From: an uncultured Muribaculaceae bacterium
Lineage (GTDB): Bacteria; Bacteroidota; Bacteroidia; Bacteroidales; Muribaculaceae
Reading direction: 5' to 3'
Length of the DNA: 49,247 nucleotides
Assembly (NCBI GenBank): GCA_947178505.1
Contig: CAMWYR010000013.1
Coordinates: 1 to 49,247, forward strand
Shown here one piece after another: positions 1 to 8,272 of the stretch (positions are counted from its first letter, which is position 1; each line of letters opens with the position of its first letter). Made by a program: the position numbers and the translations under genes. Below the pieces are notes generated by a model, which saw nothing but the letters and a program-made list of their open reading frames with translations, was not told the DNA's origin and did no database searches.

Positions 1-24
1 CCCCCCCCCCCCCCCCCCCCCCCC
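1..24. repeat. Poly-C homopolymer at window edge
   Basis: The first 24 bases are all C. Nothing else in the window resembles this. A run this long at the very edge suggests an assembly or contig-end artefact more than biology. The next 89 bases, up to the dgt stop, hold no gene I can support. Confidence 0.9.
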
Positions 25-113
25 TTCTCGCCCGCCTACGCCCGCATCCCAGCTCACGCCCCGGCGCGTGGGCTCGGCGACGTGCATAACAAATCAAGGT
101 TGGGGAGGGGGGA

Positions 114-1448
114 TCAGACGGCGGGCAAGGAATGTCCGTTCAGTTTTCGGTAGAGATCGAGGGCATAGACGTCGGTCATGCCCGACACGTGGTCGAGCAC
201 CGACTGAATTCGCCCGTAGGGAGATTCGGAACGGGCGTCGTACTGCTGAGGAATCACGTTGAGCAGCAACGAGGAATAATTACGCTCAGGGTGCATGACG
301 GCCTCCACGAGCGTCTGCATAAGGAAGGAGATGATGCGGTTGCCGGCAAGTTCGATATCGACAACCTTCGGCGAGCAGTAGATACGGTCCCAGGCCGTGG
401 CAGAGCAAGCGTCGTAGGCCTTGCGCAACCGCTCCGGAAGCGCTCGCACGAGCGAACCCTCGAATTCGCCACGCAATATGGCATCCTCATTGGCTATGAA
501 AGCCTCCGCACAATTCTCCACCAGCTGCCCCACCACGCCCGAGCGCAGATAGGCGATCTGCTCATTCGGATCGGAGAGCCTCTGCATGGTCGACTCCAGG
601 CGCGGATGCTCCGAGGGGTCGAAAAATCCTATGAAGCGCTCCTTCACCTCGGAAGTGGAGAGAATACCGAGCTTGTGGGCATCCTCGATATCCATGATCT
701 GATAGCAGATATCATCCGCGGCCTCCAGGATGTATACGAGCGGATGGCGTGCGAAACGCCCCGGCGAAAGCTCCGGAATACCGAGCTGGGCAGCGACACG
801 GCGGTAGATCTCCTCCTCACTCTCGAAGAAACCGAACTTACCCTTCGCGCCGGCGTGGAGCGACGTGTAAGGATATTTCACGATCGCCGCGAGCGTGGAA
901 TAAGTCATTGCCATTCCGCCGTCGCGACGCCCCTTGAACTGATGTGTGAGCAGACGGAACGAATTTGCGTTACCTTCGAAATTCACCAGGTCGGCCCATT
1001 GACGATCGGTGAAGAGATGACGCAGCTTCTCACCCTCCCCCTCACTGAAATAAGTAGCGATGGTCTTCTCCCCCGAATGGCCGAATGGCGGATTCCCGAG
1101 GTCGTGGCAGAGACAGGCTGCGGCCACAATGTCGCGCAGGTCGTCAAATTTCCGGTGGAGGTCCTCTTCGGGCCACTTCTCCTTCAGCCTCAGCGCCACC
1201 TCATGGGCAAGCGAACGGCCCACCGACGACACCTCCAGCGAATGCGTGAGCCGGTTATGCACGAAGATACTGCCCGGAAGCGGGAACACCTGCGTCTTAT
1301 TCTGAAGGCGGCGGAAGGGCGACGAGAATATCAGGCGGTCATAGTCGCGCTGAAAGTCAGAGCGCGTCTGACGCCGGGGGTCGTGAAACTCCTCCAGGCC
1401 GAGACGTTTATCGCAAATCAGCCGGTGCCAGGACATGGGCTGTGTCAT
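114..1448 (-). CDS. dgt: dGTP triphosphohydrolase (HD domain)
   Basis: Hydrolyses dGTP, and often other dNTPs, to the nucleoside and triphosphate; a cytosolic enzyme controlling nucleotide pools. The 444-residue protein has the HD metal site expected of the family: RLTHSLEV with H69, then CHDLGNPPFGHSGE with H115 and D116. The N-terminal region with RRLQNKTQVF is also typical of dGTPases. It is the last gene of a minus-strand series and its ATG at 1448 lies inside the 3' end of the LysE gene (41-base overlap). A second ATG at 1436 would shorten the overlap, so the exact start is uncertain. The overlap suggests coupled translation. The family assignment is firm; the substrate range is inferred. 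Confidence 0.93.
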   Translation of the reverse strand: MTQPMSWHRLICDKRLGLEEFHDPRRQTRSDFQRDYDRLIFSSPFRRLQNKTQVFPLPGSIFVHNRLTHSLEVSSVGRSLAHEVALRLKEKWPEEDLHRKFDDLRDIVAAACLCHDLGNPPFGHSGEKTIATYFSEGEGEKLRHLFTDRQWADLVNFEGNANSFRLLTHQFKGRRDGGMAMTYSTLAAIVKYPYTSLHAGAKGKFGFFESEEEIYRRVAAQLGIPELSPGRFARHPLVYILEAADDICYQIMDIEDAHKLGILSTSEVKERFIGFFDPSEHPRLESTMQRLSDPNEQIAYLRSGVVGQLVENCAEAFIANEDAILRGEFEGSLVRALPERLRKAYDACSATAWDRIYCSPKVVDIELAGNRIISFLMQTLVEAVMHPERNYSSLLLNVIPQQYDARSESPYGRIQSVLDHVSGMTDVYALDLYRKLNGHSLPAV

Positions 1449-3141
1449 CTGTATCGTGAGTTGAGAGTGAATTTCTGATTTTACGGAGCCTGAGTGTCGA
1501 GGAATGATCAGGAAAATGGAGTGTCATTATATCCTTTTCCCTCTGAGCCTTGATCTCGCCTGAGATCTCATGACCCTGCGGGTCGAACCAGGTCACGTCG
1601 AACACGTCGCCGAACCCTGTGGGCGCAAACCGGGCCTTAAGGCGCCCGTGAGTCCATTCCGGAGCATTTATGCGGGCACCGCCGACATAGAGGAAATCAT
1701 AACCACCCTCCGCACTCCGCACGCACGCCAGCGTGTAGGCTCCTCCGCAGCGCAACGAATTGTCGTCAAGCTGACGGTCGAACACCTGCCAGTAGCCCTC
1801 CGCAGCATCAGCCGAACGCCGCAGATAAGCTTTCAGACGATCCGGAGTCCATGCCTCTCCCCCGGCTTCACGCCCGGCCCGACCCTGCGTTTCGAGCACA
1901 ATGTCGTCGAGCAAGATGCAGCCACCAGGGGCCACCCATATCCCAACCGAATCCGGTGCTACGGCCGGCATTGCATCTATCACAGAATCATAGTGGCGGT
2001 TACCGGCAAGGAGCGTCACCATACCGTCGCGGCGGATAAGACGGAAGGCATTCTCTCCGGTGAAGAAATCAACGCCATCGGTGATCAGCCATTTCTGGTC
2101 GGGCACCGGCACATCGTCAGCCCTATCAGTATGCAGCGACACCTCCAGCACACCATCCCTCACATCATCATACGGATCATTGAGGGTGCGGAATGTTATC
2201 CTCATCGTTTCATCGCCACTGCAGAGGAGCAATCCCCACGGGATATGTGGCTGACGACCGCTGCCTCCATCAGGCCGCACTACCGGATAGCGCTTTCCCG
2301 AGGCATTATGGAGGTTGGCCACCCGCATAGAAATGATGAAATCCTCTGCCTGATCGAGAGGGAGGAATCTGACGGCCGTGTCGGAAGAATCGGCCACTAT
2401 CTTGAGGGGTTCTGCCGGAGAGGAACCACCGTCGGGAGCGAGGCTGCCGAATCCGCGGCGCGAGTTGAGGCATACGGGCGTTCGCTCCGCAGCCGATACC
2501 ATACCCGTCACAGCCGTGATAACACCCACCAGTGCGAATATCATAATGATGCCACCCGTGATCTTATTGATAAGCCACATCGACCGCAAGTTGAAATGCG
2601 ACCGAACCTTATCGACAAAGAATGTCACTACCCACCACCACATCAGCGCGCCCGCTATTATGGCGATGAAGCCTATGATATAATGGATGAACGTGATCTC
2701 GGGAAGGAGAAAATTGAATCGGGCGAAAAGGCCGATAATGAGGAAGATAATCAGCGGATTGGAGAAAGTGAACAGGAAACCGCTCAGGATGGTCTTGCCT
2801 CCCGAGTCGCGCTCCTCACCCGGCTTCTTGAGCGTGCGCGCCGGATTCGAGCGGAAAAGATAGACGCCGAACACAACCAGCACCACACTGCCGACAATCT
2901 GGATGACGTTCTGATTCTCCTTAAGGAATTCCTCGATAAATGAGAGGCCGAACCCGGTGAGCAGACAATAGAAAAGGTCGGAGACAGCCGCGCCCACACC
3001 GGTTAGAAGTCCGACGCGACGCCCTTTTTCGAGAGTGCGCTGCACACATAGAATACCGACGGGACCCATAGGCGCCGAAATAATGACACCGATCGCGATT
3101 CCTCGCCAGATTATGTACAGGAGTCCTTCAAGAAAATCCAT
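1408..3141 (-). CDS. LysE-family exporter with long C-terminal extension
   Basis: Residues 1-217 are a LysE/RhtB-type translocator with about six hydrophobic helices and the APMGPVGI signature near residues 23-30. This superfamily exports amino acids or other small solutes. Family members are usually about 200-230 residues, but this frame continues without a stop to 577. Residues 220-577 are soluble and rich in beta-type sequence, with no membrane segment. They begin just after the last helix at a signal-peptidase-like stretch (VSAAERT), so I infer that they face the periplasm. I do not recognise the extension; it loosely resembles secreted beta-sandwich domains. It sits 20 bases after the Rieske-like lipoprotein gene and overlaps dgt. 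The transporter part is confident; substrate and extension function are unknown. Confidence 0.8.
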   Translation of the reverse strand: MDFLEGLLYIIWRGIAIGVIISAPMGPVGILCVQRTLEKGRRVGLLTGVGAAVSDLFYCLLTGFGLSFIEEFLKENQNVIQIVGSVVLVVFGVYLFRSNPARTLKKPGEERDSGGKTILSGFLFTFSNPLIIFLIIGLFARFNFLLPEITFIHYIIGFIAIIAGALMWWWVVTFFVDKVRSHFNLRSMWLINKITGGIIMIFALVGVITAVTGMVSAAERTPVCLNSRRGFGSLAPDGGSSPAEPLKIVADSSDTAVRFLPLDQAEDFIISMRVANLHNASGKRYPVVRPDGGSGRQPHIPWGLLLCSGDETMRITFRTLNDPYDDVRDGVLEVSLHTDRADDVPVPDQKWLITDGVDFFTGENAFRLIRRDGMVTLLAGNRHYDSVIDAMPAVAPDSVGIWVAPGGCILLDDIVLETQGRAGREAGGEAWTPDRLKAYLRRSADAAEGYWQVFDRQLDDNSLRCGGAYTLACVRSAEGGYDFLYVGGARINAPEWTHGRLKARFAPTGFGDVFDVTWFDPQGHEISGEIKAQREKDIMTLHFPDHSSTLRLRKIRNSLSTHDTDDTAHVLAPADLR

Positions 3142-3161
3142 CTCAGAGGCCGTGTGTGTGA

Positions 3162-3728
3162 TTAATAATTAGAGAAGATATAACCGCCGTATGCACCGGC
3201 GCGCACCTCATACCTCCGGAGGCCATACTTGTGCTGCAGCGCCGGGCCGGAGGTCGGGCTTCCGGCACGCTCCACAACGTCGTAAGTCGAGCCGCACTTA
3301 GGGCATTCGGCATAAGGAAGGGCCTCACCGGCCTTCATCGCCACGCGGATGTCGGGCTTGCACTCCACCGGGCAGCTAAGGTCGTAGGCCATAGGCACGC
3401 CGGCTTCGAGCGTGAACGGATTCATACCGCTCACGATCAGCAGGCCCCCGTAGCCGGTGGCGGTTTTGCCGGTATAGGGGAAATTGCGGGGTTCGCCGAG
3501 CGGGCGGATGAATATCCTGGAGTCGCCGAAAGCGGAGACTCCGTATGTATCCCAGAGCGAGGCCGATGCGAGGTTCAGGTTGACACTGACCGACGGAATG
3601 CGCGACTCATCAACCGTATTGCATGCCGTGATGAGGGCTACGGATAAGGATACGGCAATCATGGCACACAGACCTACAGCCGCGCGCCGGAGACGTTGAA
3701 TTACTTTAGAACCGAGAACCTGCCGCAT
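3162..3728 (-). CDS. Rieske-fold-like lipoprotein with altered ligands
   Basis: A predicted lipoprotein of 188 residues from the ATG at 3728. A TTG eight codons earlier (3752) overlaps the upstream stop and is the other possible start. A basic, hydrophobic N-terminus ends in the lipobox ITAC, giving lipid-modified Cys36. The C-terminal half follows a Rieske [2Fe-2S] pattern: a first loop CPVEC (Cys119, Cys123), a second loop CPKCGSTYD (Cys142, Cys145), then SGPALQHKYGLRRYEV, like the GPAPxPLxxY end of Rieske domains. The two ligand histidines of a true Rieske centre are absent: CxH reads CPV and CxxH reads CPKC. The site could bind iron or zinc through four cysteines, or be purely structural. 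It lies between an SRPBCC gene and the LysE gene. The fold assignment is inference from motif spacing. Confidence 0.68.
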   Translation of the reverse strand: MRQVLGSKVIQRLRRAAVGLCAMIAVSLSVALITACNTVDESRIPSVSVNLNLASASLWDTYGVSAFGDSRIFIRPLGEPRNFPYTGKTATGYGGLLIVSGMNPFTLEAGVPMAYDLSCPVECKPDIRVAMKAGEALPYAECPKCGSTYDVVERAGSPTSGPALQHKYGLRRYEVRAGAYGGYIFSNY

Positions 3729-3748
3729 AAAGTCGATCAAAGGCAGAA

Positions 3749-4186
3749 TCAATCGAAGGGAATCTGGCGGAGCATCCGGCCGAACTGATCAGCCATTTTC
3801 TGGATAGTGCCGCCGATCAGCGGGGCAAGCATCATCGGCACCTTGACGTCGATGTCGACGTATGCCTCGCAAGCCTCATCGTTGATGGGAGTGATATGCA
3901 AGGCCATACCCATGGGCACAGGAGTGCCCTGCCCTTCAAGACGGATGAGCGTAGGATCAACGCGCTCAGTCACGACGAGAGTGATATCGCCTACCGGGCC
4001 GCCCGGGAAACTGATAGTGTCGGCCGTAACCTTCACCTGCTCCAGCATGCCGCGCTGGTCGGCGGGAATCTGGTCGGCGGGCACTCGCTGCAGCAGATCG
4101 CCGAAGCCCTCCAGATTGGAAAGACGCGTAAATACTTTCTCGGCAGAGGCGCCGAGAGTCACATTCTCACTTTTATAGTTTGCCAT
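3749..4186 (-). CDS. SRPBCC (START/Bet v1-like) family protein
   Basis: A small cytosolic protein of 145 residues from the ATG at 4186; an ATG at 4210 would add eight residues, but the family normally begins close to the SENVTLGASAEKVFTRL strand-helix. It shows the SRPBCC layout: an N-terminal strand, an EKVFTRLSNL helix, central beta strands with paired prolines, and a C-terminal amphipathic helix (IQKMADQFGRMLRQI). The fold forms a hydrophobic cavity for lipids or other ligands, but nothing here shows the ligand. It follows pyrE by 58 bases on the same strand and its stop overlaps the alternative TTG start of the lipoprotein gene, so co-transcription is likely. Confidence 0.82.
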   Translation of the reverse strand: MANYKSENVTLGASAEKVFTRLSNLEGFGDLLQRVPADQIPADQRGMLEQVKVTADTISFPGGPVGDITLVVTERVDPTLIRLEGQGTPVPMGMALHITPINDEACEAYVDIDVKVPMMLAPLIGGTIQKMADQFGRMLRQIPFD

Positions 4187-4244
4187 ATCTGATAACGTTT
4201 TAGAGTTCACCCCACTCCCCCGTCATCCCGCAGGCGCCGGACGA

Positions 4245-4883
4245 TCAGTTCTCCGGAACCCAGTTTGCCGGATCCTTCCGCCAGTTCTTGAGGGTGCCCT
4301 CCTGCGAGGGATGGATATATTTCACCTCGATAGCCGCTTCCACGAGCGTATCGTAGGTGCAGAGCGGATGCATCTCGATATTGGCGTCGCGCAGGCGCTT
4401 CACGGCCGCCGGGAATTCATAATCAAACACGCAGACGCCGCCCAGCACGTCGCAGGCGTTGAAGCGGATAGCCTCGGCGCCACGGATCGAGCCTCCTCCG
4501 GTAGCGACGATATCCTCAATCATCACCACCTTTCGGCCCACCTGCAGATCACCTTCTATCTGATTCTCCAGGCCATGGTCTTTAGGGGTGGAACGGATAT
4601 ATACGAACGGAATGCCCAGCACGTCGGCCACCATCGTGCCGAACGGAATTGCCGCAACCGACACGGCCGCAAGCGTATTGACTTCCGGGTAACATTCCAG
4701 CACGGTCTTCGCGAGCTCCACCTTAACGTAGTTGCGCACGTCGGGATAGGAGAGAATCCGGCGGTTGTCATTATATATCGGAGAATTCCATCCGGAGCCC
4801 CACACGAAGGGGAGTTCAGGCTGAAGTTTAACTGCGGAAATCTCGAGAAGTTTATCTGCGAGAATACGATCGGACTTTTTCAT
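4245..4883 (-). CDS. pyrE: Orotate phosphoribosyltransferase
   Basis: Joins orotate and PRPP to give orotidine 5'-phosphate in de novo pyrimidine synthesis. The protein is 212 residues from the ATG at 4883, normal for PyrE. It has the PRPP-binding motif VVMIEDIVATGGGS at about 119-132, the RSTPKDHG loop near 97-104 and the WGSGWNSPIYNDNR substrate region near 28-41. The open frame extends a further 49 codons upstream, but that stretch is unlike PyrE and contains the promoter, so I reject it. A Bacteroidota-type promoter lies about 75 bases upstream. pyrE heads the pyrE-SRPBCC-lipoprotein-LysE-dgt series. Confidence 0.96.
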   Translation of the reverse strand: MKKSDRILADKLLEISAVKLQPELPFVWGSGWNSPIYNDNRRILSYPDVRNYVKVELAKTVLECYPEVNTLAAVSVAAIPFGTMVADVLGIPFVYIRSTPKDHGLENQIEGDLQVGRKVVMIEDIVATGGGSIRGAEAIRFNACDVLGGVCVFDYEFPAAVKRLRDANIEMHPLCTYDTLVEAAIEVKYIHPSQEGTLKNWRKDPANWVPEN

Positions 4884-4958
4884 AATAACATGTATTTCAT
4901 GGAGCCTCAGGCAACAGCACGGGCAATCACCGTCGGCAGCAGTCTCTACTTTAAACTG

Positions 4959-4990
4959 CAAATTTACATCCCATACGATAAAAAAACAAA
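4959..4990 (-). promoter_or_regulatory. Promoter of the pyrE series
   Basis: On the minus strand, TTTG (4990-4987), a 20-nt spacer and TAAATTTG (4966-4959) match the Bacteroidota sigma-70-type promoter consensus (TTTG, about 20 nt, TAnnTTTG). The pyrE ATG is about 75 bases downstream. No test of activity was possible. Confidence 0.7.
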
Positions 4991-5091
4991 TTCCGAGGCG
5001 GAAATATTGAAGCAAAATTAAATTTATCAATTATTTTTTGCCCATTAGCGGCCTTACAGCCCCTCACCACGGAGCGCAGAGGCGCGGAAGG

Positions 5092-5793
5092 TCAGAAAGT
5101 AACACCGAGCGTAAGGATTGAGAGGCGCCCGGAGCCTATTGCCTGAGCCACGGCTCCGGCAGCGGAAGAGACAGTGGCGCCGGTGGTGCACACGTCGTCG
5201 ACAATAAGCACCCCCTTTCCGCTTATCTGCTCAGGATGACGCACGGCGAAAATTCCCTGCGTGTTGAGGAGCCTCTGTTGCTGCGAGAGGGAGGTCTGCG
5301 TGCGGTGATGATGCAGGGCATATAGCTGGTCGCCCACCGGGATGCCTGTCACTTCCGAAATGCCGCGGGCAATCTCGTGGCTCTGGTTGTAACCGCGCCT
5401 GATGAGTTTTCGCCAGTGAAGCGGCACGGGCAGGATGATGTCGACGCCGTTGAAGAAGGGAGTCGTGTAGAGTTCGGAGGCCACGAGGCGTCCGAGTTCG
5501 CGCGCCACGCCCGGGAAACGACGGTACTTGAAATCCTGGATAAGCACCGACAAAGCCGACTCACGCGAATAGAAAAAGAAACCTGTGGCCCGCTCGAAAG
5601 GGAAGCGCCCCATGAAGCGGCGTTCCATGGCATTGTCGGGGACGCGGTGGAAGTTGGTGCGGGGGAGTTCGGCACGGCATTTCCGGCAGACGCATCTCAC
5701 ATCCGGGGGCAACGGGGCGGCGCATATGTGACATGTGCGCGGGAAAAGGGCATCAAACCAATGGAATATCGGGGAGTCGTGGGTGATCATCAC
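5092..5793 (-). CDS. comF: ComF-family phosphoribosyltransferase-like protein
   Basis: A 233-residue protein of the ComF/GntX family. The N-terminus has a four-cysteine zinc-finger layout (CHIC at 21-24; CVCRKC at 34-39), followed by a type I phosphoribosyltransferase domain with RRGYNQ (132-137) and the PRPP loop VLIVDDVCTTGAT (195-207). In transformable bacteria ComF helps take up DNA in the cytosol; in other lineages its role is unclear, and no competence gene is present here. Its start overlaps the recX stop by 4 bases, showing tight coupling in prmC-recX-comF. The family is certain; the role here is not. Confidence 0.92.
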   Translation of the reverse strand: MMITHDSPIFHWFDALFPRTCHICAAPLPPDVRCVCRKCRAELPRTNFHRVPDNAMERRFMGRFPFERATGFFFYSRESALSVLIQDFKYRRFPGVARELGRLVASELYTTPFFNGVDIILPVPLHWRKLIRRGYNQSHEIARGISEVTGIPVGDQLYALHHHRTQTSLSQQQRLLNTQGIFAVRHPEQISGKGVLIVDDVCTTGATVSSAAGAVAQAIGSGRLSILTLGVTF

Positions 5794-6311
5794 TCTTCAT
5801 TTTTAAGGCGGCGGAGCTGCCTGAGCGCCTCAGAGCACTCGCCCGGGGTGAAACCGCGGCTCACGAGGTGGCGCATCAGTTTCATTCGCTCATTATAATC
5901 ATCAAGGTCGAGCCTGCGGGCCTTCGCCGCCGCCCGCTGAAGCAAGATTCGCCCGTATTCATCAGGGTCAAGAGCCTGAAGAGCCTCGCTGATATGCTCC
6001 TCCGGAATGTGCCTGGCGGCCAGTCCGGCGCGTATCTTCACCCTCCCCCAACCTGCGAAGCGGAGTTTGTCGGATGCAAATGCGCGCGCAAAGCGGGCCG
6101 CGTCGATAAACCGGCGCTTCTCGAGCACCGACACGACCTTCGACGCCTCCTCTTCAGTGAAGCCCTTGAGTCTAAGTTTTTTGGTGATGTCGAAAGCACA
6201 TTGCTCCGACTGCGCACAAAGGTCGGCCATACGCAGCAGCGCGGCCTTCAGCGGCGACACCTCCTCCCTCCTTGCGCCCTTCTTATCTTTTCTTTCCTCC
6301 ATACCGGTCAT
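5790..6311 (-). CDS. recX: Regulatory protein RecX
   Basis: RecX modulates RecA filaments. The 173-residue protein is helical and has the repeating three-helix layout of the family: EQCAFDITKKLRLKGFTEEEASKVVSVLEKR is the first unit (roughly 35-66), followed by RFARAFASDKLRFAGWGRVKI, typical of the RecX core, and a final GFTPGECSEALRQL unit. It lies 4 bases after prmC and overlaps comF by 4 bases. recA is not in the window. A basic and acidic N-terminal tail (about 25 residues) precedes the domain. Confidence 0.9.
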   Translation of the reverse strand: MTGMEERKDKKGARREEVSPLKAALLRMADLCAQSEQCAFDITKKLRLKGFTEEEASKVVSVLEKRRFIDAARFARAFASDKLRFAGWGRVKIRAGLAARHIPEEHISEALQALDPDEYGRILLQRAAAKARRLDLDDYNERMKLMRHLVSRGFTPGECSEALRQLRRLKNEE

Positions 6312-6315
6312 CTTT

Positions 6316-7206
6316 TCAGGATTTCAGCGGTTTTCGGGCAGTTGCGAACCGCTTCCTGTGCGAAATATCATCAAGCACTTCCACTTCCTCATAGCCCATT
6401 CCCGAGAGCATGCTCCGCAGAGTGTCGGCAAAAAGAGGATTTATCTCAAAATATAGATGTCCGCCCGACGTGAGAGCCTCAAGCCCCAGAGTGGCGATAC
6501 GGCGGTAGTAGACCAGCGGATCCTCATCGCTCACGAACAGGGCCAGTGACGGCTCATGGTCGAGCACGTGGCGCTCCATCTCTTTTTTCTCACTCTCAGC
6601 GATATAGGGAGGGTTGCTAACGATTATATCGAATGAATCAGGCGCGGGGGTCCACTCGAACACATCGGCATGGATGAAATTAATCCGTGCATATAGACGA
6701 CTGGCATTCTCCTTGGCCACAGCCAGCGCCTCAGCCGACACATCGAGCGCCGACACATCGGGGAAATGAAGATTGCGCGATAGCGCTATCGCGATTGCAC
6801 CGGAACCCGTGCCGACATCAAGCACGCGCAGGTCGGTCTGCGGATTGCGATGCACAATCAGTTCGACGAGTTCCTCCGTTTCAGGACGCGGGATAAGCAC
6901 TGCCGGCGTCACGTGCAGATCGAGCCCGTAGAAACGGGCCTCCCCGAGTACGTACTGGATAGGCTCCCCGGCCAGGATGCGTGTCAGCACATCGCTGACA
7001 TCAGAGATCAGAAGATCCGAGGCCTCCCTATCGCCGTTTATGACCATATCAGTCACCGACCAGCCCTTCAGTTTATGAAAAATCAGCCTGGTCATAGCCT
7101 TCGCCTCCCCTTCTCCGTAGAGCGGGGCGAGCCTACGCTCGATTGCGCGGGCCAGAGCATCGACGCGCATCGGCGCACTAAGTTTATCTTCGGTTACCAT
7201 AGTCAC
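6316..7206 (-). CDS. prmC: Release factor glutamine N5-methyltransferase
   Basis: Methylates the glutamine of the GGQ motif in peptide-chain release factors, using S-adenosylmethionine. The 296-residue protein has the N-terminal helical substrate domain, RPETEEL (107-113), the SAM-binding DVGTGSGAIAI (130-140) and the diagnostic NPPYI (198-202). Starts at 7206 and 7200 are both possible (ATG as codons 1 and 3). It is first in prmC-recX-comF and is divergent from the UbiA gene. Confidence 0.95.
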   Translation of the reverse strand: MTMVTEDKLSAPMRVDALARAIERRLAPLYGEGEAKAMTRLIFHKLKGWSVTDMVINGDREASDLLISDVSDVLTRILAGEPIQYVLGEARFYGLDLHVTPAVLIPRPETEELVELIVHRNPQTDLRVLDVGTGSGAIAIALSRNLHFPDVSALDVSAEALAVAKENASRLYARINFIHADVFEWTPAPDSFDIIVSNPPYIAESEKKEMERHVLDHEPSLALFVSDEDPLVYYRRIATLGLEALTSGGHLYFEINPLFADTLRSMLSGMGYEEVEVLDDISHRKRFATARKPLKS

Positions 7207-7236
7207 TTTTTGCGTTTATCTGCACTTGCGGCTCTG

Positions 7237-7244
7237 CAAAGATA
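7237..7244 (-). promoter_or_regulatory. Possible -7 element upstream of prmC
   Basis: TATCTTTG on the minus strand matches TAnnTTTG in full and lies about 30 bases before the prmC start. No good TTTG is seen at the expected upstream distance, so support is partial. Confidence 0.45.
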
Positions 7245-7261
7245 ATAATTATATTCTAATC

Positions 7262-7293
7262 TTTGCCCGAACAGACAGAAATCGCTAATTTTG
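7262..7293 (+). promoter_or_regulatory. Promoter of the UbiA-HAD pair
   Basis: TTTG (7262-7265), a 20-nt spacer and TAATTTTG (7286-7293) match the Bacteroidota promoter consensus. The UbiA ATG is 67 bases downstream. Confidence 0.65.
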
Positions 7294-7360
7294 CACTATA
7301 TTTCAGGGAAGTCCCTGATTCTCCCATTACCCGCCCCCTCTTTTCGCCACACGCCACATA

Positions 7361-8242
7361 ATGATAAGAGCCCTCATACAGCTGATACGTCCCGCCCAGT
7401 GGGTGAAGAACCTGCTTGTCTACGCGCCCCTCTTCTTCGGAGGGCGGCTCTTTGACGCACCCTGCTGGCTCGCAGCGACGGTCGTGCTGGCGGCCTTCTG
7501 CGCGGCAGCCTCCGGCATCTATTGTCTCAACGATATGATTGACGCTGAGGCCGACCGCCATCATCCGCAGAAACGGCTGCGCCCCGTGGCGTCGGGATCC
7601 ATAGGAAAACCTACAGCTCTTGCAGCGACAGTAATATTGATTGCGGCCAGCCTTCTCATCCCCCTCTTTCTTCCGGAGGGAGTCAGAGTGCCGGTAGAGA
7701 TCATACTCGGAACATACCTACTGCTCAACATCACCTATTGCCTTAAACTTAAACAATTTGCAATAGTCGACGTTAACTGCGTAGCCATAGGGTTCGAACT
7801 GCGGTTACTCGCCGGAGGCATTGCCTGCGCTATCCCGCTGTCGCCCTGGATAATGGTGATGACCTACCTTCTGGCCCTCTTCCTCGCGCTCGGGAAGCGC
7901 CGCGACGACGTGCTGATATATGAGCGGCAGGGGCGTCGGGAGATACGGCATAACGTCACAGCCTATAACCTGACCTTCATCAACGCAGCCCTCGGCGTGC
8001 TGGGGGCGATAGTGATCGTGTGCTACCTGATGTACTGTCTCTCGGCCGATGTAATGGAGCGTCTTCACACTGAATATCTCTTCGTGACGGCAATCTTTGT
8101 GACGGCGGGCGTGCTTCGATATCTGCAACTCGCGATTGTGGAGAGCCGAAGCGGGAGTCCTACCCGCATCCTGCTTCACGACCGTTTCATCCGAGGATGC
8201 ATCCTTCTATGGATCTTTTCCTTCGCCATCATACTTTATTAA
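7361..8242 (+). CDS. UbiA prenyltransferase, DPPR-synthase-like
   Basis: An integral-membrane prenyltransferase of 293 residues with about eight or nine hydrophobic helices. The first aspartate-rich motif is NDMIDAEAD (57-65), followed by HHPQKRLRPVASG (67-79). The start RPAQWVKNLLVYAPLFF and the PQKRxRPxASG segment are what is seen in decaprenyl-phosphate phosphoribosyltransferase relatives, which move phosphoribose from PRPP to a polyprenyl phosphate, rather than in menaquinone or haem enzymes. The HAD gene starts 30 bases downstream. The subfamily is judged from sequence pattern; the product in this organism is unknown. Confidence 0.82.
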   Translation: MIRALIQLIRPAQWVKNLLVYAPLFFGGRLFDAPCWLAATVVLAAFCAAASGIYCLNDMIDAEADRHHPQKRLRPVASGSIGKPTALAATVILIAASLLIPLFLPEGVRVPVEIILGTYLLLNITYCLKLKQFAIVDVNCVAIGFELRLLAGGIACAIPLSPWIMVMTYLLALFLALGKRRDDVLIYERQGRREIRHNVTAYNLTFINAALGVLGAIVIVCYLMYCLSADVMERLHTEYLFVTAIFVTAGVLRYLQLAIVESRSGSPTRILLHDRFIRGCILLWIFSFAIILY

Positions 8243-8272
8243 CAGCCTGTTGATAACTATATTCAATATACT

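Noticed and set aside
132..2943. Long plus-strand open frames opposite dgt and the LysE gene (132-1478 and 1570-2943)
   Set aside because: They are antisense shadows produced by GC-rich codon use; their products are Arg/His-rich with no domain features, while the minus-strand genes have clear families.
4884..5030. 49-codon upstream extension of pyrE
   Set aside because: The added residues are Cys-rich and unlike PyrE, and the stretch contains a full promoter; the ATG at 4883 gives the normal length.
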